Assembly: GCA_024362935.1 (NCBI GenBank)
Contig: JANCRA010000067.1
Coordinates: 2,140,421-2,204,420, forward strand
Source: Setophaga petechia
Taxonomy: Eukaryota > Chordata > Aves > Passeriformes > Parulidae
DNA: 64,000 nt
Reading direction: 5' to 3'
The notes under the pieces are model-generated. The model was not told the DNA's origin and searched no databases. It saw nothing but the letters and a program-made list of their open reading frames with translations. Shown piece after piece: positions 13,384 to 24,415 of the stretch. Position 1 is the stretch's first letter, and each line of letters starts with the position of its first letter. The position numbers and the translations under genes were made by a program.

Positions 13384-13398
13384 ATATATATATATAAA
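13384..13398. repeat. short (TA)n run
   Basis: 'atatatatatata' within an ordinary intron stretch. Confidence 0.8.
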
Positions 13399-14111
13399 AA
13401 TCACTTCTATAAAGAGAATTGCAGTGTTGGATAAAACCTGGTATTATCCTCTCCCTCACTAACCTGCTCACCTCCTTGAGCTTTCAAGAGAAGGAGCATC
13501 TTTTAGTGGCTTCTCTTCTAGTGCAAAATTGCTCTTTTTCAGTTGATGGCTTGCTCTTGTGACAGATGGGGGGAAAAAGTCTGTGCTTTGCTCTTTTAGC
13601 ATGCAGCTTTTGGGTAAAGAACTTTGTTCCTAAAGGCTGCCACAGATCATGGAGCCAAGGGGAAATTTTAAGTCATCATTGGAGAATTCTTACGTGTGAA
13701 ACCCAGGCAGATTTCAAAATCTCATGAGTTCATCAACAACAAAATCACCATTGTATCCTTTTCTCTGTTTGTGTATCCATTTAAACCATAAAATTTCCCA
13801 TAAAATGCCTTACAGCCACAGAAATAGTGTTAAAGACAAAGTCAGCCTATTTTTCAATACTACTGCAAGAGGGAAAAGGACAGGAGTCAGCCTCCACCAC
13901 ACAGACACCACCTGTGCAGGCCAAAGCCCTGCACCCTAGAACCTGCCTTCCAAAGAGCCCAAATAACAGAAGCAGAACCCTTTTCCATGAACAAGAAATG
14001 AGATTTGTGATCCATGATTTCAAAATCAGATCCTGCCAAAGCTCTGGTCAGGTGCTTGTATATGATTGGAAATGGAATGGAATTTCCTTTATAAATATTG
14101 TTTGTCTCTTC

Positions 14112-14483
14112 TGGAATATTCCTGTGGCTGGTGGCCCATGAGATAACAAAACCCCTTTCAAGGTAGAAATAGTTTTAGGTCTAATCTCAGCATTTATGTA
14201 AGAATGTAAAGGATGCACTGGATGAAAGGCAGTGTTTAGGTTGGGAAAGTAGATTTAACAACCAAAAATTCGTCTTCCTATCCTTGCCACAGGCACCTGG
14301 AATATTCCTCTGGCTGGTGGTCCATGAAGTAACAAAACTCCTTTCAAGGTAGAAATAGTTTTAGGTCTAGTCTCAGCATTTATGTAAGAATGTAAAGGAT
14401 GCACTGGATGAAAGGCAGTGTTTAGGTTGGGAAAGTAGATTTGACAACCAAAAATTCATCTTCTTATCCTTGCCACAGGCACC
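14112..14483. repeat. 186-bp tandem duplication (2 copies)
   Basis: The copy beginning 'tggaatattcctgtggctgg' at 14112 is repeated from 14298, each ending 'ccttgccacaggcacc'. Only a few substitutions separate the two copies, so the duplication is recent. Confidence 0.95.
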
Positions 14484-16284
14484 TGAGGGATTTAGGTGCA
14501 TTTTAGCCTCAGTTGTTCAGTAGCAATAACAGCTCCCAGGGACATTATAAACACACTAAATATTCTGTGCTGTTTGGTTTTCCAGCAATTGAAACCACAG
14601 ATAGGCAATCAAAGCAGAATAGGGCTTTTGATTATTTTATCTGAAAATAAATAAATCCCTGTTAATTACACTCCTGCTAATTATGGTACAAAGCCTGCAT
14701 GATCTTAAATTCCTAATGAGTACACTTAGGTTTGATCTGCCTGAAAAGATTGGCACAAATAAACACCCCCATCCTTTCCACCCAAAACCTCCAAAGTAAA
14801 AAGCAACCAAAAAAATCAAACCAGCACCTAAAATAATAATTTGCCTTGGGCAATTCACATGAAAAGTATAGGAGGGAATGAGCACATTTTTTTTTAGCAC
14901 TTAAAATAAAGAAATCAAGAATTAATGTTGATCAAAGCAGCAAGTATCTACTCCCCTGGCATTGCTGAGAAACGAGCACTAGGTCCTTGCTGACCATGCA
15001 CTGACATCAAATGACCATCATCTGTGTTTCCCAGTGGATTTTCCTGTGGTGGAAAAGGATTAACCCAAGGACACGAGTTCCTTTTCTTGCTGGGTGGTTG
15101 GGTGTCCCAGCACCCAGCTGGCAGCACCTGGGGGTCAGAAATTGCAGTGCCCTCCTAGAGAACACACTGTCCATCCAACATCTGCCATCTGCTTGTCAAA
15201 ACCTCAGCCTTTTGGCACCAAGACCTGTCAATAATCACCAACTCTGGCAGTCTGAGCACTTGCAGCAAGACAAAGCGGTAGCAGAATGAATCACTGTGAT
15301 TCCAGTGACTTTGGAGGTGAATTTTAGAGGAGTGTTGTTTACCAAAACATCTGGCTTACAACATTGCTTTTGCTGCCCTAAACCCTCTAGGTTGCACCAT
15401 AGGTAAAATCATACCTACCTATGATATATGCCATGATTCTCCTTTCTTTCCAGCAAGATGCTGATTGGAGGAATGAGGTAGACCTGAATTAGCTAGATAT
15501 ATATGTGGGGTTTGTTTTCTTTTCATTGAGCTTTCAACATGTGATACAAAATTTATGAAGAATCTGTCAAAGCAAAAGCAGAAACAATCTTCCCCCTCCC
15601 AAATTATACCAGTCGTGATAAACTGGAAATCATAATAAAATAAAAAGAAGATTTTTTTTTTCAGTTATATGTGCTTGATACTTGAAAATGAATGAAAAAA
15701 AACCAAAGATTTGATGGAAATGTGTGGGTCTTTTTATTCTTAAGGGTTATTCCAGCATGCATCTACATCATGCACCTACTAAAATATAATAGAGGTGTTT
15801 TTTGGTAGTGATACTGATGATTTTCTCTCTAGAGTGAATATTTCAGCAACAATGCTTCTGAAAATAATAGTGTGAATTGAAGTTTTGTGTAGGCATTTCT
15901 GTAGAAATATGGGGGGGTTTTTTTGAGGGGATGATGTACTCTCTCTACAAAAATTTGACCAGATCCAGGATGTCTGAAAACAGATTGTGACATAGCAGGT
16001 TATACACTGTTGGCTGGATTTTTCATGCTAAAAAGGGTGAAGTCTTGCCAGATCAGTTTTTTATCAATTTCCTAAAATTCCAGGGAAGAAACTGAGAGAT
16101 GATAAATCTATGCAAATAATGTGTGCCTGATGGGCTGCTCTGGGTGCTGAACCAGCCATTGTAGGGTTGTGAATATGTGTTTGCAGTCCCCAGGGCTGTG
16201 AGATCCCATTTAATTCGTGGACTCCTGATGTGGTGCTCCTTGTCTGTCAGCATATGGGCTAACTATCCCTAAATAATCTACTTC

Positions 16285-16741
16285 TGATGCCTCAAGTTTT
16301 CAGTTTTCTATTTTTCAGATTCTGTGCTGCTTTAGTGTGTGGGTCTGAGCTTCACATCAGGGCATGGTGAGCTCTGTGCACAGAGCAGGGAGACAAAACA
16401 ATTCCTGCTCCAGCTGGGCACCAAGGACAAATGATCCAAATCTCAGCCCAAGAGCACAAACCCCGTGGGCTGCAGAGAGAAAAACAAGCAGGGTGGGACT
16501 GCCTGGGCTAAAGCTGGGATGGGACAATGAACTGCAAGATGCAAATGGAGCAGAACTGATCCCAGGGAGAGAGCCCGGGAGCGCTCGTGCATTTTGGGGC
16601 CATTTTGGTTCATCTTGGGTGCAGCCCTGGCTGGGCTCTGGTGCTGCCCAAGGTGCATCCATGGAGGCCTTTTCATAAATCCCTGCTTTATTCTTTAGCT
16701 CTGTCCAGTCTCTGCTCTAGGTCAGCCTGCACAAGGCATCA
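16285..16741 (+). mobile_element. solo LTR, TGATGCC/GGCATCA family, copy 1
   Basis: A 457-bp LTR with 7-bp terminal inverted repeats TGATGCC...GGCATCA. It is almost identical to the copies at 30397, 50575 and 63711. It includes 'gagcgctcgtgcattttggg' and the 3' block 'ccctgctttattctttagctc'. The AATAAA polyadenylation signal of the other copies reads CATAAA here. It is followed directly by a CR1 tail at 16742. The long open frames on both strands here are by-products of its GC-rich sequence. Confidence 0.88.
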
Positions 16742-16855
16742 GGAGCAACCTGGGACAGTGGAAGGTGTCCCTGCCCACGGCAGGGGTGGAATCAGGTGAT
16801 CATGGAGGTCCCTCCCAACCCAAACCATTCCATGATTCTGCGGTTCTGTGATAAT
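16742..16855 (+). repeat. CR1 LINE 3' tail
   Basis: 'gggacagtggaaggtgtccc', 'aacccaaaccattcc' and 'atgattctg' are the diagnostic CR1 3' end. It starts abruptly at the LTR edge. Confidence 0.85.
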
Positions 16856-16881
16856 TTGAAACTTTCTATCAGTGCCCTCCA

Positions 16882-17048
16882 GGGTGCCCAGAGAAGCTGT
16901 GGCTGCCCCTGGATCCCTGGAATTGTTCAAAGCCTGGTTGAACACGGCTTGGAGCAACCTGGGACAGTGGAAGGTGTCCCTGCCCAGGACAGGGGGTGGC
17001 GCTGGATGATTTGAAGGCCCCTTCCAACCCAAACCATTTTATGTCTGT
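16882..17048 (+). repeat. CR1 LINE 3' fragment
   Basis: 'gtgcccagagaagctgtggc', 'ggatccctgga', 'cttggagcaacctgggacag' and 'ttccaacccaaaccatt' appear in CR1 order, so this is a second CR1 directly after the first. Confidence 0.88.
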
Positions 17049-20000
17049 AACCATGGGACATCTATTTCACCTGCTGGAGTGAGAAACCTGCCTGAACTTT
17101 GTTAATAGCTGTCTTAATTACTCTAACAATACAATCAATAGCTCCTTATGCTTCCCCACCTCCTGGGGATCTCAGAACTTATCCCTCAGCTAAAAATCTA
17201 TTCCATTTGCATTACTGATCTTGCTTTGGTTCAATGCTTAATTTGGCAGGATTATTCAGGACTGACACAAGATTAACTGAAACCAGACATGTTTCAAGAA
17301 AAAAATCTTACATCTTTGGCATTCCTCACACTAAAAAGAAACTCATGGTTATGAAGACTATTGGGAGGAATGTGAAAGTTTCTTAGAAAAATAACCCAAA
17401 ATAATAAAAATGATCATTAATGGGGTGTCTTCTATGTCTTTTTAAAATTCCTACCTCAGCTGCTTAGACATTTTGATGACTGTGTATTTTAGAGATCCCC
17501 AATATTTTCAGCAGTAAAGAGGAGTTTCTCTCAAATACATCAGCAAAAGAAGGATGGAGTGATTGCTCTCCCAGAACCTGGTGGGATTTTGGGGTCTCAG
17601 CAGCATGCAGGCAGCTCTGAGGGGAACTAAAGGCATGAGGAAAGGCTGGGGAGGCATGAGACTGGTGATGGATGACTGAACATACAAGTGGGCAAAATGG
17701 AAATTTATAACCACCAAAGCTCTTGGTCACTCCAGGAAAATTGTGAGCAATGTGTTCCCAAGTTTTGGTCAGCCTAAAGGCAAAGGCTCTTGCACACAAT
17801 GATCAGGTTGTTTAGAGAGGAAGTCTGGATTTTTTTATGGGAGTAAAGCTCTGGTAATGCACAGCAAATGATACAAATGATGGTTTGATTTATTTTAAGG
17901 CAAATCTTATATTCTCCAGTGGCTACACTGCATTAATTAAGCCTCAGTTCCCCTGCAGAGCTCTCTTCTGCCATGGTCCTGTCATAGCTCCCAGCCAACT
18001 TCTCCAGTGGGAGATTTTAATAACGAATGCACAGTGGTAGCAATAAATGATTAATCTTTGAATTGAAGCCCATCCCCAGGGCTTTAAAAATCAAATTCAG
18101 GCCTGAGTGCTTTGCAGAACCATCACCACCATGTCTGTGAAGTAGAACCATAGGTAGATTTTTCTAAAAAAATTAAACATTACAAGGATCTGAACCTAAA
18201 TAGGTACCAAACATATTAAAAACAAAAATCCTGCTCAAAGTCAGTAGCCAGGTTTTTGGGGGTCCTTCTTTTTTTTTTTTTTTTTTTTGATAATGGAAGT
18301 ACAAGCTGTCTAAAGGGTTATTCCAAAAAATGGAAGACTGATATTAGAATAAATCTCAATCCCTGCTGCAGATCCATGTAGCATTACCTTCAGAAACAGG
18401 CTGAAAATCCTTCCTCAACCTCATCGTTCCTCACCTACTACAGGGAAAGTGCTTAAAGATGTTCTGGAATAAAGATCTGGATGAGGAATTTGGTCTGATG
18501 GAATGATGCTACAATAGGTTTAAACAGCAACATAGAACATGGAAAATGCTTAATATGAGTCTAAATATGAGATATTTCAATATGGTGACAGAACCAGATT
18601 ATGATCTATTGTCTTCCTTCCTTGGAAACTCTCTTTTTACAGAGTATGTGTGCACAAATATTGACTCTGTCTGGTGGATATCTGCACAGAATTATCAATT
18701 TCATTCCTTTTTATCGTCCCTTTGTGAACTTTTCTGCTGTCAAATCTGTTTGGATAAACAACACTCCACTCCATAACACATACATCAATGCGAGATCGAT
18801 TTGTACACACCCGGTTATAAAAGTTGCAAAAAAACATGAAGGAAAAAAATAATGGCAGCGAATGGAACAGAAAATATGATGTTTTCTCTTGGTTTTGGTG
18901 GCTAACTATACACATAGGAAAAACACCAGCAAAACCCAGTCACCATATTGATCCAGGATGACAAGGGATGTTTGATAATCCAGTTTAATCTTTGGAGCCC
19001 GTGGCATGCTTTGCTTCATATTGTGAGATGTGCAGCAGACCCCAAACATGCACTGAAAAATTCAGAGTCAGAACCAGCTCTGCACATCTCAGGTGTTCAT
19101 TAAGGTCCAAGAACTCAGGGATGACTTCCTAGCAGAACATCCAAGCCTTCATGCAAGCCCTAGGCAGACCATGCACAAATTAACTAAGTCTCATCCTCAG
19201 TTGTATTTCTGAGGTAAATCCACCCACAGAATCAATTTAAAGCATTATTTTTGGCTGTGGAAAAAGCATTATTTTTGGTTGTTTAGAGCAAGATGAAAGG
19301 GGGAGTGTTTTCAGGAAGTGGATGTCTGGCTACCGGCATGAAAATTGATGTAGAAAATATTTTTATTTAATGCAAACCTCAACTAGATAACAGGAAAAAA
19401 ATAGGCAGCTGGAGGACATATTTTTCCCTCAAAATTCCATTTAGATGAATGACATCAGTATATTATGATTGTGGTTGCTTAGGGTGAAACTAATCACTGG
19501 ATAATTGTATTTGCTACCGAATAAGCATCTCCTACTTTACCCTTACATCTTATAGTTTTATTTAAGGTGTTCATAGCTTGCCTATTTTCAGCTGGAGTTT
19601 AGTACTAAATTAAATAGTCCTTCCTATATCTATGTGTACAAGAAAGCCCACAAAAAAATCCCAAAACCAAACGTGTGTGGTGTTTAGGCCAGTACCAGAG
19701 GTGCTGCCCCATATCCTCATTATTCCAGAGGATTATATCATTTTTATATGGGAATGACTACATGCACTCAAAGTCATGGTGACAACCACCTCACCTGGCC
19801 AGTCTCTGCCTTCTTATGAGATGGAAACTAATAAAAAGGATTCCAGCTTAAAAAAAAAATAAATCACAAAGCTACAAACATCTAGAGGAAAATTTTAGGA
19901 TTTGTGTCTTTAGGATTTTAAAACAATTTTAAGAGGGTGTGTGAAATGTTTGGCTTGAGTGGAATGCATTTAAGTTTACAAGAAATATGGACATAAGGGG

Positions 20001-20440
20001 CTCTTCCTACACTGTAATTCAGCCTAAAATTAATTAAAACTTTTCACCAAACCTCATTGATTTCAGTGAACTTTGAACCATGTCCTGGAACTTATGAAGC
20101 ACAGCAAACCATCCCATGAGGATAACAACAATTTTTATACCATTATATTAATTTTCAGATAACTCACATGTAAAAACATTAGATTTGGTTTGGGTTTGTT
20201 TTTAATCTTATATTTATGCTTATTTAATGGGCCTTTAAAAGAAATGTGAAAGCTGGCATTAAAATGCACTTTCATGGCTGATGGATTGAAAAATTAAAGT
20301 AAAAATCAAAATAATTTAATAGACCTTAAAACTCTTTTCAAAAATCAACCTAATTCAACTGAGATTTCTTTTTTGCTTTGTGGGTTTTTCCTATGTGTAT
20401 ATCAATAATTTAAATTGATTACTGCTTTATTTGTACTTAC

Positions 20441-20532
20441 AAGTAAATGCTGGATTCATTGCCCCCGATGTCAGGTGACTGGAGCTTCTGCACAAGTATC
20501 ACAATTATGCCAATAAAAAGCACAAAGTTTAT
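20441..20532 (-). CDS. ADCYAP1R1: ADCYAP1R1 exon 13: TM5 and start of intracellular loop 3
   Basis: This 92-nt exon encodes [20 protein letters not shown], then [10 protein letters not shown] and two bases (TT) of a split codon. It forms the inner part of TM5 and the start of intracellular loop 3, where Gs couples. The acceptor is CCCCAG and the donor GTAAGTA. Human PAC1 has SPDMGG where this has SPDIGG. The TT end can join exon 16 (giving Leu) or the hop cassette (giving Phe), so this is the decision point for hop splicing. Confidence 0.97.
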
Positions 20533-21159
20533 CTGGGGAAAAGACAAAAAAGTAAAAAATGGTGACAATGCCATAATTTTACAAAGTATGAAAATGAGAC
20601 ATTCCCAGTGACTTGCTGGTTACATTCCTTTTTTCTTCTCCAAACCACAGTCTGAACGTTTTATAGGGTCAGGAGTAATGGGGAAAGTTTAGAGAAAGGG
20701 GGTCTTATCCCCCTTTGTGCAGCTAAAATGAGGCAGAATTTCTGCAGTTTTAAAACAAAAGAAGAGAAACATAAATGGAAAACTTTCAACATTTTTCATC
20801 ATCGACCTGTGCAGAGTAAGAAGAAAAATCTCTGCACAAAAAAAAAAAATCATAAAGACTTCCTGATTAAAGCCATTTTTAACTCCCATTCTCTGACAAC
20901 AGAATTCTCAGTTTAACAGTTTCCCTCAGTTTTAAAAACCTGGAGAATGATAAAATGAGTTTATTTCATTGCTTTGGCTTGAGATTTGGCTGTCACCAAC
21001 TCCACAGCTTCTTAGCGCCTGAGCAGTGGAAATTTAAGTTGGTCCATAGAAAATCTTACAGTCCTATAGGGAGACCAGGAACTGAACCTGAGCATCAGCA
21101 ACAGTTTCATACTCTGAAGGTTGTGAGTTGGATCCTCACATGGGGCATCATTATATTGT

Positions 21160-21362
21160 TGATTTTTGTTTGTTTTTGGTTTTTTTTTTGTTTTTGTTTT
21201 TTTTTTGTTTTTTTTTTTTTTGTTTGTTTTTTTTGGTTTTTTGGGTTTTTTTTTTTGTTTTTTTTTTGTTTTTTTGTTTTTTTGTTTTTTTTTTTTGTTT
21301 GTTTGTTTTTGTTTTTTTGGGGGTTTTTTTGTTTTTTTGTTTTTTGTTTTTTTTCATTTTTT
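21160..21362. repeat. 200-bp T-rich tract with scattered G, almost no A or C
   Basis: Runs of T broken by single or few Gs. On the gene's sense strand this is an A-rich, C-interrupted tract about 630-830 nt upstream of exon 13. The open frames over it are low-complexity artefacts. Confidence 0.95.
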
Positions 21363-22079
21363 GGTACCTGAAGGTCCTTGACACAAATGTTTATTTTTTC
21401 TTATTTATGCTACAGTCTCACACGTAGGGAGTTTTGTAGTATTCTACTAAGAGTGTATAAAATGTTTAACTATTTTTTGTGAAAAGGTTTTTAAGGTTAA
21501 ACTATCTAATTAGGAAATGACATTTAAATTATTTTCACTTTTAACTTAATAACTAATCACTCAAAGTCTGCAATGTGGATTTTTCTGTTTATATACAAAA
21601 TACCATTCAAACTTATGAAGAATAAGGTGAAAAAGAAGGATGAGTCTCTGTTTTAAAACTTCTATCTTGTTCATATATATTACTATATTCTAAAAAGCCA
21701 AACTCTTAAGTTTTCCACCTTGTGATATTATACACCTCTAATTAAATGACACACTTTTAATCCCAGTGTCATCAACCAATTTTGGAAGCTTTTTCTATGG
21801 CTTCAGGTCCAATGTAGTGCTGTCTTGGGAGTTAGAGTCTGTCAGGACAGAAAGTCTGAAATTCTCAGCATCCAGAACTCTCTTCCAGCAGTTTTTGTCT
21901 GATTTTAGGACTGCAAAGGGCTGGAGAAGCCCAGTTGTCCCTGCCTGGTTGTTTGGTTCTTTAATGCCTCTGACAGAAACCAGGTTTAACTGATTCTCCA
22001 AGCAGAACATGATCCATCATAGACTGTAAAACATGGAAATTCACACATGGACAAAAACTTTGTCCAAAAAGTCCAAAAG

Positions 22080-22113
22080 GCCAAAGTCCCAGCAGAGGCT
22101 GTCATGGTGCATT
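22080..22113 (+). repeat. 34-bp dispersed duplicate, copy 1
   Basis: Identical to 24382-24415 in the same orientation ('gccaaagtcccagcagaggc...'). Confidence 0.9.
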
Positions 22114-23284
22114 GAACCCTCTCTGTTTTGGTGCTGAAATTGGCTGAATTTCCTTTCATTTCTCTGACAGCTGCAGGACTTGAAAGAGCTGCCCAAAAAT
22201 TTCAAAGGAGAAACACCAAACCCAATAAAACCTCCTGTTTTATTGGTTACCTGTGAGCTGGGTGTCTGAATTCCCACAAAAGCCACTGAAAACCTGCTTA
22301 ATTATGTCTGTGGAGTGTGGAGAGCAACTCAGAATGCCCAGAATGAGACACTTACATGTGGCAAGCCTGACAGATTTCCAGGTATCACTGACTGTATTGT
22401 CCAGGGCCTCAATTTATTTTCCTAAATGCAGGAGCCCAACAAAATTTTTTAAATTCTCATATTATTTGGAGCACCAGAATATCTCCTTCTCTTCAGGTAC
22501 TCAAAATGCATCTGTACACAATCCTGAATTATATGTTTTAGGGAATCCTGTTTAAACAGGTAGGTTGGACTAAATGACTTCCAGTGATCCTTTCCAATTT
22601 TAGCTGCTCTGTGAAGGCCAAACAGGGCTCTTTGGAACCTCTCAATCCTCCATGTGACAAAATTTGAGCCAAATCCAAGAGTTCCATCGATTAAAGAGAG
22701 CTCAGACACCTTGCTGACAATATACATTATGACCAAGTACTATTCTAAATCTAATATTGGATAAATAAATGTAGCTGTGAAGTTAATCCCATTCAGCAGA
22801 CAGGGTGCATTTTCCTGGTCACTGACCAGGAAAAATTTACTATTTTACTATTGAAATTTACTAAATTTATTAAATTTAAATTCCTAATTTTACTATTTAA
22901 AATTTACTATTGTTTTAGGTGTCCTGGACTGTCCCACTTGGCCTTCAGCTGCCACCCCAATTAGCCCAGAATTTCTATATATCCTATGACACCTCTGCCA
23001 GCCCCAGACAAATGATCCTCATGCTCTGGGGTCTTAATTATGGCATTTGTGTCTGTGTTTACCTGAATAAATCCTTCACTTGCAGGCAGTGCTCCATCAT
23101 TTAATTTGTATTAATCCTTCTTAATGATGAAATTTCTTGGCTTTGTGGGTGACAAATGATGGAAATTCAGAACATTTGCCCACCAGTCCAGCACAGGGCT
23201 GCAGCACAGTTTGTAGAGTATTTGAATATGTTTAAATTTGCCCTCAGGAGAGATGAAGAATTGTCTTCTCCAAGTTCTACTCAC

Positions 23285-23354
23285 CATGATTGACCCAACC
23301 ACGGGACCCTTGATCACCCACCACAAGGCAGTGTTGTCATTCATGTCCCAGCAG
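23285..23354 (-). CDS. ADCYAP1R1: ADCYAP1R1 exon 12: extracellular loop 2 and start of TM5
   Basis: This 70-nt exon encodes, after one base that completes a Gly codon, [17 protein letters not shown] and VVGSIM. The Cys-Trp pair is the class B loop-2 motif; this Cys forms the conserved disulphide with the Cys at the top of TM3 (VECKA in exon 10). The acceptor is TGACTGCAG and the donor GTGAGTAG. Human PAC1 reads MNDST here, a glycosylation sequon (N-D-S); this bird reads MNDNT, which removes it. Confidence 0.97.
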
Positions 23355-24381
23355 CTGCAGTCATTGAGGAAAGAATGGGATGGGGAAAGAGAAAGAAAGA
23401 AAACAAGACAAAACAATGAAATTAATGAACTCACAACTTTTTTTAAGGGGCCAAAATGTGGGATATTGGTTTCACAGCTAAATTATTGTATCTAAGTTCA
23501 AAGTGTTGGTTCTTTACTTTGTCTTATTGCAGCTGTCTTTTGCAGCCTTTCCACAATCATTTGGAGGTAAAATAAGTATTTTTGTGGCAGTTTTAATGTT
23601 ATTCCAATTAAACAGCTTAGATATTTTGGTAAAACCCTTTAAGTGTGTTTCTGTGTCTATAACACAACCCTAAAGTTGTCCCTTCAAAACAAAAGAGATC
23701 GGTCAATGGATGGGGTTTTTTTGATGGTTATTCCAAAGTTTGATGTCTCACTTTCTTTTCCAGGGTTAGCAGATTTGAATGTTGGTGTCTGGCCCTGACT
23801 CAAGGATTTTTACATATTTCTAGTACACCAATATTCTGGTTGTATTCACATATTGGAATGATTTTCCAGTCATTGGGTTGCAAGTCCTATCCAGGATTCA
23901 TCTGAGAAGGATCAAATACTGGGCAACAGTTGGAGTCAGCTCTTTTGTTAAGCTGTTGCTAGTAAATGACATAAATAAAATGACATTTCTACCCCAGAAT
24001 TTAAAGTCTTCCACTGAAATTACCAAAGGATTCTACAGAAGTTTATTTCACACAGGTGAACTTGGACATTTAAATATATGGCTTATATTCAAAGAGAGTT
24101 TTAATGCTAACATACATTTTTAGAGCTAGAAAACACAAAATAATGAGAATAATCTTATTTTCCAGGCCCTGGTACACTATTATAATGTCTACTATTTATT
24201 ATTGAGAAATGTCTTCATGACTTTTTTAAGTCATAAAAAATTTGTCAGCTAAAAATTATCTTTCATTTGCCTCCACTTTCTTCCTCTGATTTTCTCCCTA
24301 AAAAACATAAAATCATGGAAATCTGTCTAAATTGTTCTTGCAGTTCTGAGAAAGAATTTTTTCCTTCCCACTGGGAAATGA

Positions 24382-24415
24382 GCCAAAGTCCCAGCAGAGG
24401 CTGTCATGGTGCATT
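24382..24415 (+). repeat. 34-bp dispersed duplicate, copy 2
   Basis: Exact match to 22080-22113; flanking sequence differs immediately on both sides. Confidence 0.9.

Larger units (their letters stand above)
6204..20440. other. intron 13 (exon 13 to hop), about 14.2 kb
   Basis: A long AT-rich intron. It holds two LTRs (12192, 16285), two CR1 tails (16742, 16882), a 33-bp tandem duplication (7252), a 186-bp tandem duplication (14112), and short AT and T tracts. Mammals have a second cassette, 'hip', in the corresponding interval; I could not identify it. Stretches around 6204-6500, 8640-9170 and 18560-18900 contain more CpG than their surroundings and may be conserved non-coding sequence. No other gene is evident. 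Confidence 0.75.
20533..23284. other. intron 12
   Basis: About 2.75 kb. It contains the T/G-only tract at 21160-21362 and one copy of a 34-bp repeated segment (22080-22113). 22560-22620 vaguely resembles a CR1 tail but is too weak to call. Confidence 0.75.

Noticed and set aside
21128..21427. Phe-rich and Lys-rich open frames.
   Set aside because: Artefact of the T/G tract; no complexity.
22560..22640. Possible CR1 tail ('taggttggactaaatgactt').
   Set aside because: Only one short block fits and the diagnostic end is missing.
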